From: an uncultured Clostridium sp.
GTDB taxonomy: Bacteria > Bacillota > Clostridia > Clostridiales > Clostridiaceae
DNA length: 16,815 bases
Direction: 5' to 3'
Assembly (NCBI RefSeq): GCF_900769625.1
Contig: NZ_CAAGHK010000050.1
Coordinates: 1 to 16,815, forward strand
A model generated the notes under the pieces. That model was given only the letters and a program-made list of their open reading frames with translations. It was not told the origin of the DNA and searched no databases. The translations under genes were made by a program, and so were the position numbers. Positions 6,879-13,565 of this stretch are shown here, one piece after another; the stretch's first letter is position 1; the number at the start of each line of letters is the position of its first letter.

Positions 6879-6973
6879 AACTGTATCATAAATAAGTGAG
6901 AAAAGAGGTCTTAGTCAATTTATTTCAATGGCTAAGACTATTTTGGTGAGTGGAAATACTGTGTCATAAGTAA
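6879..6973. repeat. Near-direct repeats flanking a hairpin
   Basis: ACTGTATCATAAATAA (6880-6895) and ACTGTGTCATAAGTAA (6958-6973) agree at 14 of 16 positions. Between them GTCTTAGTC (6908-6916) pairs with GGCTAAGAC (6930-6938), a 9-bp stem with one G-U pair, with T-rich sequence on both sides. The arrangement resembles the ends of a small element or IS remnant, but I cannot name a family. Confidence 0.4.
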
Positions 6974-7077
6974 TACTATAAATTTAGTTAACAGAAATTA
7001 CATAGAATGAAATAAAGGTTAACTAGAAGGTTAAATATTACAAGAAGAAGTAAAACTTTATGGATAATAATAAAATA

Positions 7078-7210
7078 TACATTTAATATATTTTCAGCTA
7101 TAATCTGTGGACTACTTTGAATGTACCTTTTCTTTTTTCGTCTAATAACAGCAGCAAGTTTTACAGCTTTCATAAGTCTGTATATACGTTTATGATTATA
7201 GTTTGAGATT
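7078..7210 (-). pseudogene. IS3-family OrfB fragment
   Basis: In the frame that follows the deletion, the minus strand reads YNHKRIYRLMKAVKLAAVIRR and then KKRYIQSSPQIIAENILN. This is the conserved block of IS150-group OrfB just before the DDE integrase core. After ENILN the match stops and the frame becomes a hydrophobic run, so the catalytic domain is absent. Part of it appears as a 61-codon ORF beginning at the internal Met (7173). The fusion point lies at TATAAT, near the end of orfA homology. Confidence 0.7.
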
Positions 7211-7529
7211 TATTATACTTACTTATCCATTGTTTGAGAATACCTGTGCTAGAAATGCTGTATTTTAAACATATATCTGCTAATGACCCTATTCGATTAA
7301 TATAATCTTTAACTGCACTAAGTTTAAGGTCAGAATTATAATAAGTATTGTTTTTAAGGGCTCTTAGTCCGTCCGGGCCGAAGACCTTATATTTACGTAT
7401 CCATTCTTGAATACTACTTATATGTAAGTCAAGTTCTTTGGCTATACCATTCTGTGATATATTTTCATTCAAATATTCTTCTACAAATTTAATTTTAATT
7501 TCATATGATATCTTAGCTTTTCTTCCCAT
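7170..7529 (-). pseudogene. Truncated IS3-family OrfA (HTH transposase subunit)
   Basis: This 119-residue frame starts at ATG behind AAAGGGG. Residues 1-110 carry the two helix-turn-helix units typical of IS150-group OrfA: ISQNGIAKELDLHISSIQEWI, with the following YKVFGPDGLRALKK-like linker, and then GSLADICLKYSISSTGILKQWI. A normal OrfA of this group is longer (about 170 residues, with a leucine zipper). Here the frame runs off after SKYN into ten unrelated residues because a deletion fused it to orfB sequence in another frame. OrfA binds the IS ends. With the catalytic subunit destroyed, this fragment has no transposition role, although it could still bind related IS ends. Confidence 0.8.
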
Positions 7530-7651
7530 AAAAATTACCCCTTTATATTAGTAACAGTTTTATTATTTTAACTGTCTACTATAAAGGGAGCATATCAATT
7601 TTTACGTGTTATTTTAATTATTTTATTTCTTAAAGAAGTAACTTATATTAA

Positions 7652-7666
7652 GAAACAAGTTGTTTC
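7652..7666. promoter_or_regulatory. Operator-like palindrome, shared with the GH1 promoter region
   Basis: GAAACAAGTTGTTTC is a perfect palindrome around one central base. Its reverse strand, extended by one base, matches TAAAACAACTTGTTAC at 13437-13452 in 14 of 16 positions. RpiR-family regulators often bind GAAA...TTTC-type palindromes, and an RpiR gene lies in this locus, so RpiR is the favoured binder (inference). Confidence 0.55.
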
Positions 7667-7720
7667 ATTTAAGTATAAAATTACAAAATAAGTAATATGT
7701 TTTTTTTATTTGTGAAAAAG

Positions 7721-7749
7721 ATTACAGGGATTTGTAATATATGTATACT
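7721..7749 (+). promoter_or_regulatory. Candidate GH16 promoter overlapping an inverted repeat
   Basis: ATTACA (7721-7726), a 17-base spacer and TATACT (7744-7749) make a plausible sigma-A promoter. ATTACA also pairs with TGTAAT (7733-7738) as an inverted repeat with a 6-base spacer. A protein bound there would cover the -35 region. Confidence 0.45.
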
Positions 7750-7764
7750 AAAATATGTAAGGGG

Positions 7765-7855
7765 GATTGTTAAATAAGTGGATGATAATTTATTAATTGC
7801 TTAAATACTAGTTAGAAGTGCTTATTTAATTATTACCATTATTTATTTAACAATC
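7765..7855 (+). repeat. 91-base imperfect stem-loop in the GH16 leader
   Basis: GATTGTTAAATAA (7765-7777) and TTATTTAACAATC (7843-7855) are perfect 13-bp terminal inverted arms. Further inward, ATGATAAT/ATTATTAC-like and TAAATA/TATTTA segments can also pair. It lies between the candidate promoter and the ribosome binding site, so it would be the structured 5' end of the mRNA. It could equally be a small MITE-like insertion. No T-run follows, so it is not an intrinsic terminator. Confidence 0.6.
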
Positions 7856-7892
7856 AAAAGTAAATATTAATTTTAGGGGGAGTGAAAATTTT

Positions 7893-10328
7893 ATGAAAAT
7901 ATTATTAGCTAAAATATTAGCAGCGATAGTTATTACAACAACAATAACTAATATAGGGGTTTCTAGTAATATATATGCAAATACAATGTATAGAAATAAT
8001 CAAGAAAGTACCGATAAAAATGAGAAGTGGAATTTAGTATGGGAAGATAATTTTAATGGTGATTATTTAAATTTACAAGATTGGAATTATGAAACCCATG
8101 AACCAGGCTGGGTAAATAATGAATTACAGGAGTATACGGATGATATAAGAAATATTTATGTTGATAACGGTAATTTAGTTATTAAGGCTATTAAAGAAGA
8201 AACAGAGGATGGTATTAAATATACATCAGGTAAAGTGACAACTCAAAATAAGCATGATTATAAATATGGACGCTTTGAAGCAAGATTAAAAGTACCAGAG
8301 GGTCAGGGTCTATGGCCAGCATTTTGGATGATGCCAACAGAGGAAGAACTTTATGGATCGTGGCCTAGATGTGGAGAAATAGATATTATGGAAGTATTAG
8401 GACACGAACCAAATAAGGCATATGGAACTATTCATTATGGAAATCCACATCAAGAAAGCCAAAGTTCTTATATATTAAATGGAGAAACCTTTGCAGATGA
8501 TTATCATGTTTTTGCTGTAGAATGGGAACCAAGTGAAATGAGATTTTATATAGATGGAAACCTATATCATACTGTAAATGACTGGTATACAAAACAAGAA
8601 GGAGGAGATGAAATAACTTATCCAGCACCATTTGATCAACCATTTTATCTTCAATTTAACTTAGCTGTTGGAGGAAATTGGCCAGGTAATCCTGATGAAA
8701 CTACTAATTTTGATAATGCTGAATATAAGATAGATTATGTAAGGGTATATAAATTAGAAAATTATAATGAAAATGTACCTAAACCAGAAAAACCACCTGT
8801 TGATTTAAGGGAACCAGATACTACTGGAAATTATATAATTAATAGCGATTTTTCAGAAGTTGAGGATTTAGAAGATAATGTTGATTGGTATACATTAAAG
8901 ACACTTGGAGGAGAAGGTAAGGGCAGAATTGAAGATAATAAAATTGTACTTAGTTCAGAAAGTTCAGGAAAAGAAAATTATTCTTTACAATTAGTACAAG
9001 CAGCAATACCTTTAAAGAAAAATAATATTTATAGATTATCATTTGATGCAAGGGCTGCTGAAAACAGGGATATGGTAATAAATATTACATCTCCAGATAG
9101 AGGATATATACGTCAATTACAAGATACAACTGTTGATTTAAAAAATGAATTCCAAAAGTATTCTTATGAATTTACAATGAAGGATAATGATGATGCAAAT
9201 GCAAGAGTTGAATTTAATTATGGAAATAGAAATTCATTAGCAGATATTGAAATAACTAATGTTAGATTAGAAAAAATAGGTGAATATGAAAATGTAAATG
9301 AAGATAAAAAGACGATTCTTCCAAATGGAAATTATGTGTATAATGGAACATTTGATGTGGGCGAAGATCGTATGAAGTATTGGGAAGTAGATTCTAAAAT
9401 AGAAGATGTACAAGCTACTGTAACTAATATAAATAATAAAAGAGAATTTAAGATAAGTATTCCTAAATCAACTTCAAATTTATCAGATGTTATATTAAGA
9501 GAAAGTGAACTTGGAATAGCAGAAAATAAAGAATATTATCTTTCTTTTGATGCTTATGCTGAGGAAGATAAAACAATAAAAGCTCAAATAAATAATAAAA
9601 TCTTTGAAGCAGAATTAACTACAGAAAAAAAGAACTTTAAGTATAAATTTAATACACAAGATGTTTTAGAAAATAGAAATTTAGAATTTTTATTAGGTAC
9701 ACCAGGGGTAACTTATATTGATAATGTTAAAATTATGGATACATCATTAATAATAAATGGAGATTTCAGTAATGAATTTTCTAAGTGGGAAGTTTTTAAA
9801 GAGAGTAGTATTTCTTCTGATGTATCAAGTATCATAGATAAATCTAATGGAAATAATGCTGCACAAATAAATATTTCAAATACTGGAGATGCAGATTGGA
9901 AAATTCAATTAAAGCAAAGTGGAGTAAAATTAGAAAAAGGTAAAAAATACAAATTATCATTAGATGCAAAGAGTACAATTAAAAGAGCAATTATGTTTAC
10001 TATTCAAAGGGATGGAAGTAATGATAATGATTGGAGACCTTATGCTAATACTCAAATAGTAGATTTAGAAAATGAATATAACAAATATGAAATTATATTT
10101 GATATGACAGAAGAAAGTGATTCAAATTCAATATTTTCTATATCTATGGGAGCTGTAAATAATACTCAAATTACAGAAGAACATTCAATTTATATAGATA
10201 ATGTAAATTTAATAGAAGTTGTAGAGTCTGAAGATGATGATAACACTAATAATCCCAATAATCCTAATGATCCATTAATAAAAGATGACATTGATGATAA
10301 TAACAATAATATATGGAAGCAATGGTAA
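7893..10328 (+). CDS. Secreted GH16 endo-beta-1,3-glucanase with three CBM-like modules
   Basis: An 811-residue protein. A signal peptide covers residues 1-29 (Lys-positive start, hydrophobic run, likely cut after NIYA). The GH16 domain spans about 45-287 with the catalytic motif EIDIME (nucleophile Glu162, Asp164, acid/base Glu167) and the laminarinase-type run GRFEARLKVPEGQGLWPAFW before it. Three carbohydrate-binding CBM4/9-like beta-sandwiches follow, each opening with an N-G/S-F/D block: about 313-460 (YIINSDF), 479-615 (YVYNGTF) and 618-775 (LIINGDF). An Asp/Asn-rich linker follows. The enzyme should hydrolyse beta-1,3-glucans such as laminarin outside the cell, feeding the PTS operon downstream. 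The frame ends at 10328 after a frameshift that cuts off a cell-wall-anchor tail (next entry), so this version would be released. Specificity for beta-1,3 over mixed-linkage glucan is inferred. Confidence 0.92.
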   Translation: MKILLAKILAAIVITTTITNIGVSSNIYANTMYRNNQESTDKNEKWNLVWEDNFNGDYLNLQDWNYETHEPGWVNNELQEYTDDIRNIYVDNGNLVIKAIKEETEDGIKYTSGKVTTQNKHDYKYGRFEARLKVPEGQGLWPAFWMMPTEEELYGSWPRCGEIDIMEVLGHEPNKAYGTIHYGNPHQESQSSYILNGETFADDYHVFAVEWEPSEMRFYIDGNLYHTVNDWYTKQEGGDEITYPAPFDQPFYLQFNLAVGGNWPGNPDETTNFDNAEYKIDYVRVYKLENYNENVPKPEKPPVDLREPDTTGNYIINSDFSEVEDLEDNVDWYTLKTLGGEGKGRIEDNKIVLSSESSGKENYSLQLVQAAIPLKKNNIYRLSFDARAAENRDMVINITSPDRGYIRQLQDTTVDLKNEFQKYSYEFTMKDNDDANARVEFNYGNRNSLADIEITNVRLEKIGEYENVNEDKKTILPNGNYVYNGTFDVGEDRMKYWEVDSKIEDVQATVTNINNKREFKISIPKSTSNLSDVILRESELGIAENKEYYLSFDAYAEEDKTIKAQINNKIFEAELTTEKKNFKYKFNTQDVLENRNLEFLLGTPGVTYIDNVKIMDTSLIINGDFSNEFSKWEVFKESSISSDVSSIIDKSNGNNAAQINISNTGDADWKIQLKQSGVKLEKGKKYKLSLDAKSTIKRAIMFTIQRDGSNDNDWRPYANTQIVDLENEYNKYEIIFDMTEESDSNSIFSISMGAVNNTQITEEHSIYIDNVNLIEVVESEDDDNTNNPNNPNDPLIKDDIDDNNNNIWKQW

Positions 10329-10536
10329 TAACGGAAATAATAATAGTAATAGTGCAAACAATAGTGGAAACAATAACAATGCTAATAACAAAGTACCTTC
10401 ACAAGATAAAAATACTAATTCAACTTTGGTTGAAACTGGTAAAGAATCATATTTAGCATTATTTGGAGTAATATTAGTATTATTAGGAATTGGTATTACT
10501 GGATTAAATAAAAAATATAAAAAACAGACAAATTAA
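10312..10536 (+). pseudogene. Out-of-frame cell-wall sorting tail of the GH16 enzyme
   Basis: From 10312 another frame continues the Asn-rich linker (YGSNGNNGNNN and onward) and ends with LVETG (10426-10440), a roughly 17-residue hydrophobic span (YLALFGVILVLLGIGITG) and the basic tail NKKYKKQTN. This is the architecture of a sortase substrate, with Val in place of Pro in LPxTG. Deleting one base, or adding one AT unit in the ATATAT tract at 10309-10314, would fuse it to the GH16 frame to give an anchored protein of about 880 residues. On its own it has no ribosome binding site or signal peptide, so I treat it as the severed C-terminus. A ribosomal or phase-variable shift is possible but unproven. 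Confidence 0.75.
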
Positions 10537-10556
10537 TTTATCAATAAATGATAAAT
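10536..10556 (+). terminator. Small AT-rich hairpin after the GH16 unit
   Basis: ATTTATCA and TGATAAAT form a perfect 8-bp stem with a 5-base loop directly after the stop codon. No T-run follows, so it is at most a weak terminator. Confidence 0.35.
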
Positions 10557-10570
10557 ATAGAAAGAAATGG

Positions 10571-10599
10571 TTGTAAAACCTTTTCAAGCGGTGTATTAT
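10571..10599 (+). promoter_or_regulatory. Promoter of the LacI-family gene
   Basis: TTGTAA (10571-10576), a 17-base spacer and TATTAT (10594-10599) make a good sigma-A promoter. The start point would be near 10606, at the left edge of the palindromic operator. Confidence 0.65.
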
Positions 10600-10605
10600 A
10601 AATTT

Positions 10606-10621
10606 ATAAACACGTGTTTAT
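10606..10621. promoter_or_regulatory. Perfect 16-bp LacI-type operator
   Basis: ATAAACACGTGTTTAT is an exact palindrome with the central CG typical of LacI-family operators. It begins about 7 bases after the -10 box and ends about 20 bases before the GTG start of the LacI-family gene. This is the expected position for autorepression. Confidence 0.7.
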
Positions 10622-10642
10622 TATGAAAAGTAGAAATTTATT

Positions 10643-11686
10643 GTGAATAGTAAAGACATAGCTAAAATTGCAGGTGTTTCTAGAAGTACAGTATCTAGGG
10701 TTATAAATAATTATGTTAATGTTCCAGAAGAGACTAGGCAAAAAGTTTTGAATGTAATAAAAGAATATAACTATGTACCACATGCATCTGCTAGGTTGCT
10801 TACAGGATATAAAAATAGAATTATTGGGCTTTTTATAATTGATATAGTAGAAAGAAAGTGTGGAATTAAAAATAGAATTACAAAAAGCCCATATTATTTA
10901 GAGTTTACTAGTTCAGTAATTGAAGCTGCAAGTCAAAAGGGATATAAGGTTTTAGTTCATATAATACATGATGAATCAAGATATGATGAAATTAAGGAGT
11001 GTTTTTATAATAAAACAATTTCTGGTGGAATATTCATAGGTGAAAATAATGGTGATTTAGAAATAAAAAAATAATTAAAGATGGTTATAAAGTTGCACTA
11101 ATAGATCAAGATATAAACTTATATAACAAGGATAATAAATGTATAATTGTAAATTCTGATAATTATACTGGAGCATATAATGCAACGAAATATTTAATAA
11201 GTTTAAATCATTTAAAAATTGCACATATAACAGGAGATATAAAAAAGTTTTCAGCCGTTAAAAGATTAGATGGATATAAAAAGGCATTACAAGATTCGAA
11301 TATTCCTATTAAAAATGAATTTATTATTTTTTCAGAGTTTATTGAAGAGGGGGATATAATTCAGCAAAAAAATACTCTCAATGGATGATAAACCAACAGC
11401 TATATTTACAGCCAATGATAAAATAACAATCGGTGCAATAAAAGCCATTAAGGAATATGGATTAAAGGTACCAGAAGATATTTCAATAATAGGTTTTGAT
11501 AACATAGAAGAAAGTAAATACTTAGAAACACCATTAACTACTATGCAAATGGAATTAGTTGAAATGGCGGAGTTAGCAACAAATAATATTATTGATTCTA
11601 TTGAAAATGATACAAATTTTTCAAAAAGTTATAATGTACCTAGTACATTAGTAGTACGAAAAAGCTGTAGGAATTTAAATAATTAG
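10643..11686 (+). pseudogene. LacI-family transcriptional regulator broken by two frameshifts
   Basis: The gene starts at GTG 10643 (a stop lies in frame just upstream; the ribosome binding site is weak). The N-terminal helix-turn-helix is intact (KDIAKIAGVSRSTVSRVINN), followed by the hinge (YVPHASARLLTGY) and the start of the sugar-binding domain. The first frame stops at TAA 11072 right after an A7 run (11065-11071); one extra A there would continue the protein (IIKDGYKVALIDQDI, then VNSDNYTGAYNATKYLIS). That middle frame stops at 11386 after a second A7 run (11366-11372); one A fewer there leads into the last part (LSMDDKPTAIFTANDKI, then PEDISIIGFDN, to VVRKS). With both corrected, the product is about 347 residues, the normal size. 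As read, only a 143-residue fragment with the DNA-binding domain would be made. It would otherwise control the glucan locus in response to a sugar. Confidence 0.85.
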
Positions 11687-11713
11687 CTATTTATTTTTAA
11701 TAAATAGCTAATT
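11681..11713 (+). terminator. Hairpin terminator after the LacI-family gene
   Basis: AATTAGCTATTTATT (11681-11695) and AATAAATAGCTAATT (11699-11713) form a perfect 15-bp stem with a 3-base loop, enclosing the stop codon. The following T-run is short (TT), so termination may be incomplete and allow read-through to the ROK gene. Confidence 0.6.
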
Positions 11714-11760
11714 TTAAAATAAAAAATAAACGCGAATTTATAAAGAGGAGAAGTGAATTT

Positions 11761-12654
11761 ATGAAAAATTATAGTTTAGGAATTGATATTGGAGGAACTT
11801 TTATTAAATATGCTTTAGTTGATGATAACTATAACATAATTAATAAGTGGAAAGTTGAAACTATTAAATTTGAAACAAAAGATGAATTTTATGATTATAT
11901 ATGTTCAAATATAAAATACGATTTACCATTTCACACTATAGGTATAAGTGCACCAGGGCTTATAAATGAAAAGTCAGAAGTTAAATCATTAGCAGCACCT
12001 AATGTTATAGTTATGTATAACACTAATATAAATGATGAAATAGAAAAAAGAACTAATAAAAAGGTTAAATCAATAAATGATGCTAAAGCTGCAGGATTAT
12101 GTGAATTTAAAATTGGAAATGCAAAAGGGAAATTATCTTCAGCTTTTTTAATTATAGGTACAGGAACTGGTGGATGTTTGTGTGATAAAAATGGAGTAAT
12201 ATATGGAAAGGATTGTTTTGCTGGTGAATTTCATAACATTCCTTTTATGAATTATAAAACTAATAAAATTGATAAAATGGGAGACTATGCTTCTATATTA
12301 GGATTAATAGAAATTTATAATAATAAAGTAACCGAAACAGAGAAAATTAAATATGGGAATGAAGTATGCAGTAAATATTTAAATGGAGATATAAATGCAG
12401 AAGAATCAGTAAATGAATGGATAAACAATATAGTTACAGAATTAATGGCAATAACAGTTTTTTATAATCCAGAAATTATTTGTTTAGGGGGAGGAATTTC
12501 TGAGGAAGACTGGTTTATTGAAAAGGTTAAGAATTGTTATAAAGAAAAATGTATTGAGTACTTAGAAGCAGATTTTATTACTACCGAAATTGGTAGATGT
12601 AAATATAATAATGATGCCAATATATTAGGAGCAATAATAAATTCAAATATTTAA
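11761..12654 (+). CDS. ROK-family sugar kinase (glucokinase or beta-glucoside kinase)
   Basis: A 297-residue protein starting at ATG behind AAAGAGGAG. The ATP phosphate motif GIDIGGT is at 7-13, NDAKAAG at 106-112 (catalytic Asp107), the glycine loop GTGTGG at 133-138, and LGGGIS near the C-terminus. The usual ROK zinc motif CxCGxxGCxE is absent: after GEFHN comes YKTNKIDKMGDYASILGLIE with no Cys cluster, as in beta-glucoside kinases (BglK-type). It lacks an N-terminal helix-turn-helix, so it is an enzyme, not a repressor. It probably phosphorylates glucose released by GH1, or cellobiose-like beta-glucosides, with ATP in the cytoplasm. It lies 33 bases before the RpiR gene and is likely co-transcribed with it. 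Confidence 0.82.
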   Translation: MKNYSLGIDIGGTFIKYALVDDNYNIINKWKVETIKFETKDEFYDYICSNIKYDLPFHTIGISAPGLINEKSEVKSLAAPNVIVMYNTNINDEIEKRTNKKVKSINDAKAAGLCEFKIGNAKGKLSSAFLIIGTGTGGCLCDKNGVIYGKDCFAGEFHNIPFMNYKTNKIDKMGDYASILGLIEIYNNKVTETEKIKYGNEVCSKYLNGDINAEESVNEWINNIVTELMAITVFYNPEIICLGGGISEEDWFIEKVKNCYKEKCIEYLEADFITTEIGRCKYNNDANILGAIINSNI

Positions 12655-12687
12655 AAATTTTTAAGCGCATGTAATGAGGGGAATAAT

Positions 12688-13416
12688 ATGTTTAGCTATG
12701 AAGTTATACAAAGTTTAAATAGTTTGGAGTTAACATTATATGAATATATAATGACTAATAGCAAAAAAGTTATATATATGAGAATAAGAGAGTTAGCAGA
12801 TGAAGCACATGTATCTACAACTACTATTTTTAGATTTTGTAAAAAATTAAATTGTGAGGGATTTTCTGAATTTAAATTAAAATTCAAGATGTATATAGAA
12901 GAAAATAATATAAAAAAGGTAAGTGATGATACTTCAGAAATAATAAATTTTCTTAAAAATATTGAAAATAGTGATTTAGATAAAAGATTAGAAAAGTTAT
13001 GCGAATTAGTTAAAGAAGCTAATAGCATTATATTTCTTGGAATAGGTTCCTCTGGTGTGTTGTGTAAATATGCTGCAAGATATTTTTCAGCAATTGGTAA
13101 ATTTACAGTTCATATTGATGATCCATTTTTCCCAAAAAACTTTAAATGTAATGATGATTGTTTAGTAATAGCATTATCTGTATCAGGAGAAACACCAACA
13201 ACAATAGAAAGTGTTAATAGATTTAAAGAAGAGGGATGCACAATAGCAAGTATAACTAATACTGAAAATTGCACTATAGCTAAAATATCAAATTTAAATT
13301 TGCCATATTATGTTCAGCAAATAAAGGCTAATTATAGTGATATAACTACACAAATTCCGGTATTGTATATGATAGAACGAATAGGAAAAAAGTTATATAA
13401 TCAGTATTCAATTTAA
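12688..13416 (+). CDS. RpiR-family transcriptional regulator with SIS domain
   Basis: A 242-residue protein behind GAGGGGAAT. Residues 1-75 form the RpiR helix-turn-helix (RIRELADEAHVSTTTIFRFC at 32-51, then the K-L-x-x-x-G-F-x-E-F-K motif). Residues about 105-235 form the SIS phosphosugar-binding domain with GIGSSG at 118-123 and LSVSGETPTT at 163-172, the Ser/Thr-rich sugar-phosphate loop. Such proteins sense phosphosugars and control sugar operons. Here the ligand is likely a phospho-beta-glucoside or glucose-6-phosphate made by the PTS and GH1 that follow. The predicted binding site is the 16-bp motif just after its own stop and the matching palindrome before GH16. Whether it represses or activates is not shown. 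Confidence 0.88.
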   Translation: MFSYEVIQSLNSLELTLYEYIMTNSKKVIYMRIRELADEAHVSTTTIFRFCKKLNCEGFSEFKLKFKMYIEENNIKKVSDDTSEIINFLKNIENSDLDKRLEKLCELVKEANSIIFLGIGSSGVLCKYAARYFSAIGKFTVHIDDPFFPKNFKCNDDCLVIALSVSGETPTTIESVNRFKEEGCTIASITNTENCTIAKISNLNLPYYVQQIKANYSDITTQIPVLYMIERIGKKLYNQYSI

Positions 13417-13436
13417 TGAAATTAAGGCTATCAAAA

Positions 13437-13535
13437 TAAAACAACTTGTTACATTTTTGTACTAAATTAAAAACAATGAAACATGTTTTTTTAGCGTTGT
13501 AAACCATTCCTTTAAAAAAATATATAAGTTATACT
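13437..13535 (+). promoter_or_regulatory. Control region of the GH1-PTS operon
   Basis: TAAAACAACTTGTTAC (13437-13452) is the partner of the GH16 operator-like palindrome. AAACATGTTT (13479-13488) is a second, smaller palindrome. A promoter may be TTGTAA (13497-13502) with TATATA (13521-13526, 18-base spacer), or TATACT (13530-13535) as the -10. The exact promoter is uncertain. The two palindromes sit upstream of it and could be regulator sites. Confidence 0.5.
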
Positions 13536-13565
13536 ATGAATATAAAAGGAAAAGGAGGATAAAAA

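Larger units (their letters stand above)
7078..7597 (-). mobile_element. Decayed IS3-family (IS150-group) insertion sequence
   Basis: Read on the minus strand, the left end begins near 7597 with TGATATGCTCCC and continues into a leader containing TAGACAGTT, typical of IS150-group ends. It is followed by a truncated orfA and then directly by an orfB fragment. The middle of the element (end of orfA and start of orfB) is gone, and everything after the orfB fragment, including the DDE catalytic core and the right end, is missing. No matching inverted repeat was found on the other side. The copy is therefore immobile. Confidence 0.75.
7598..7892 (+). promoter_or_regulatory. Regulatory region and long leader of the GH16 glucanase
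   Basis: This stretch between the IS remnant and the glucanase start holds an operator-like palindrome (7652-7666), a candidate promoter with an overlapping inverted repeat (7721-7749), and a 91-base inverted-repeat structure in the leader (7765-7855). The ribosome binding site AGGGGGAG (7875-7882) precedes ATG 7893 by about 10 bases. Confidence 0.6.

Noticed and set aside
13490..13510. Possible CcpA (cre) site before GH1.
   Set aside because: Only about 6 of 9 fixed positions fit on the reverse strand, which is not better than background.
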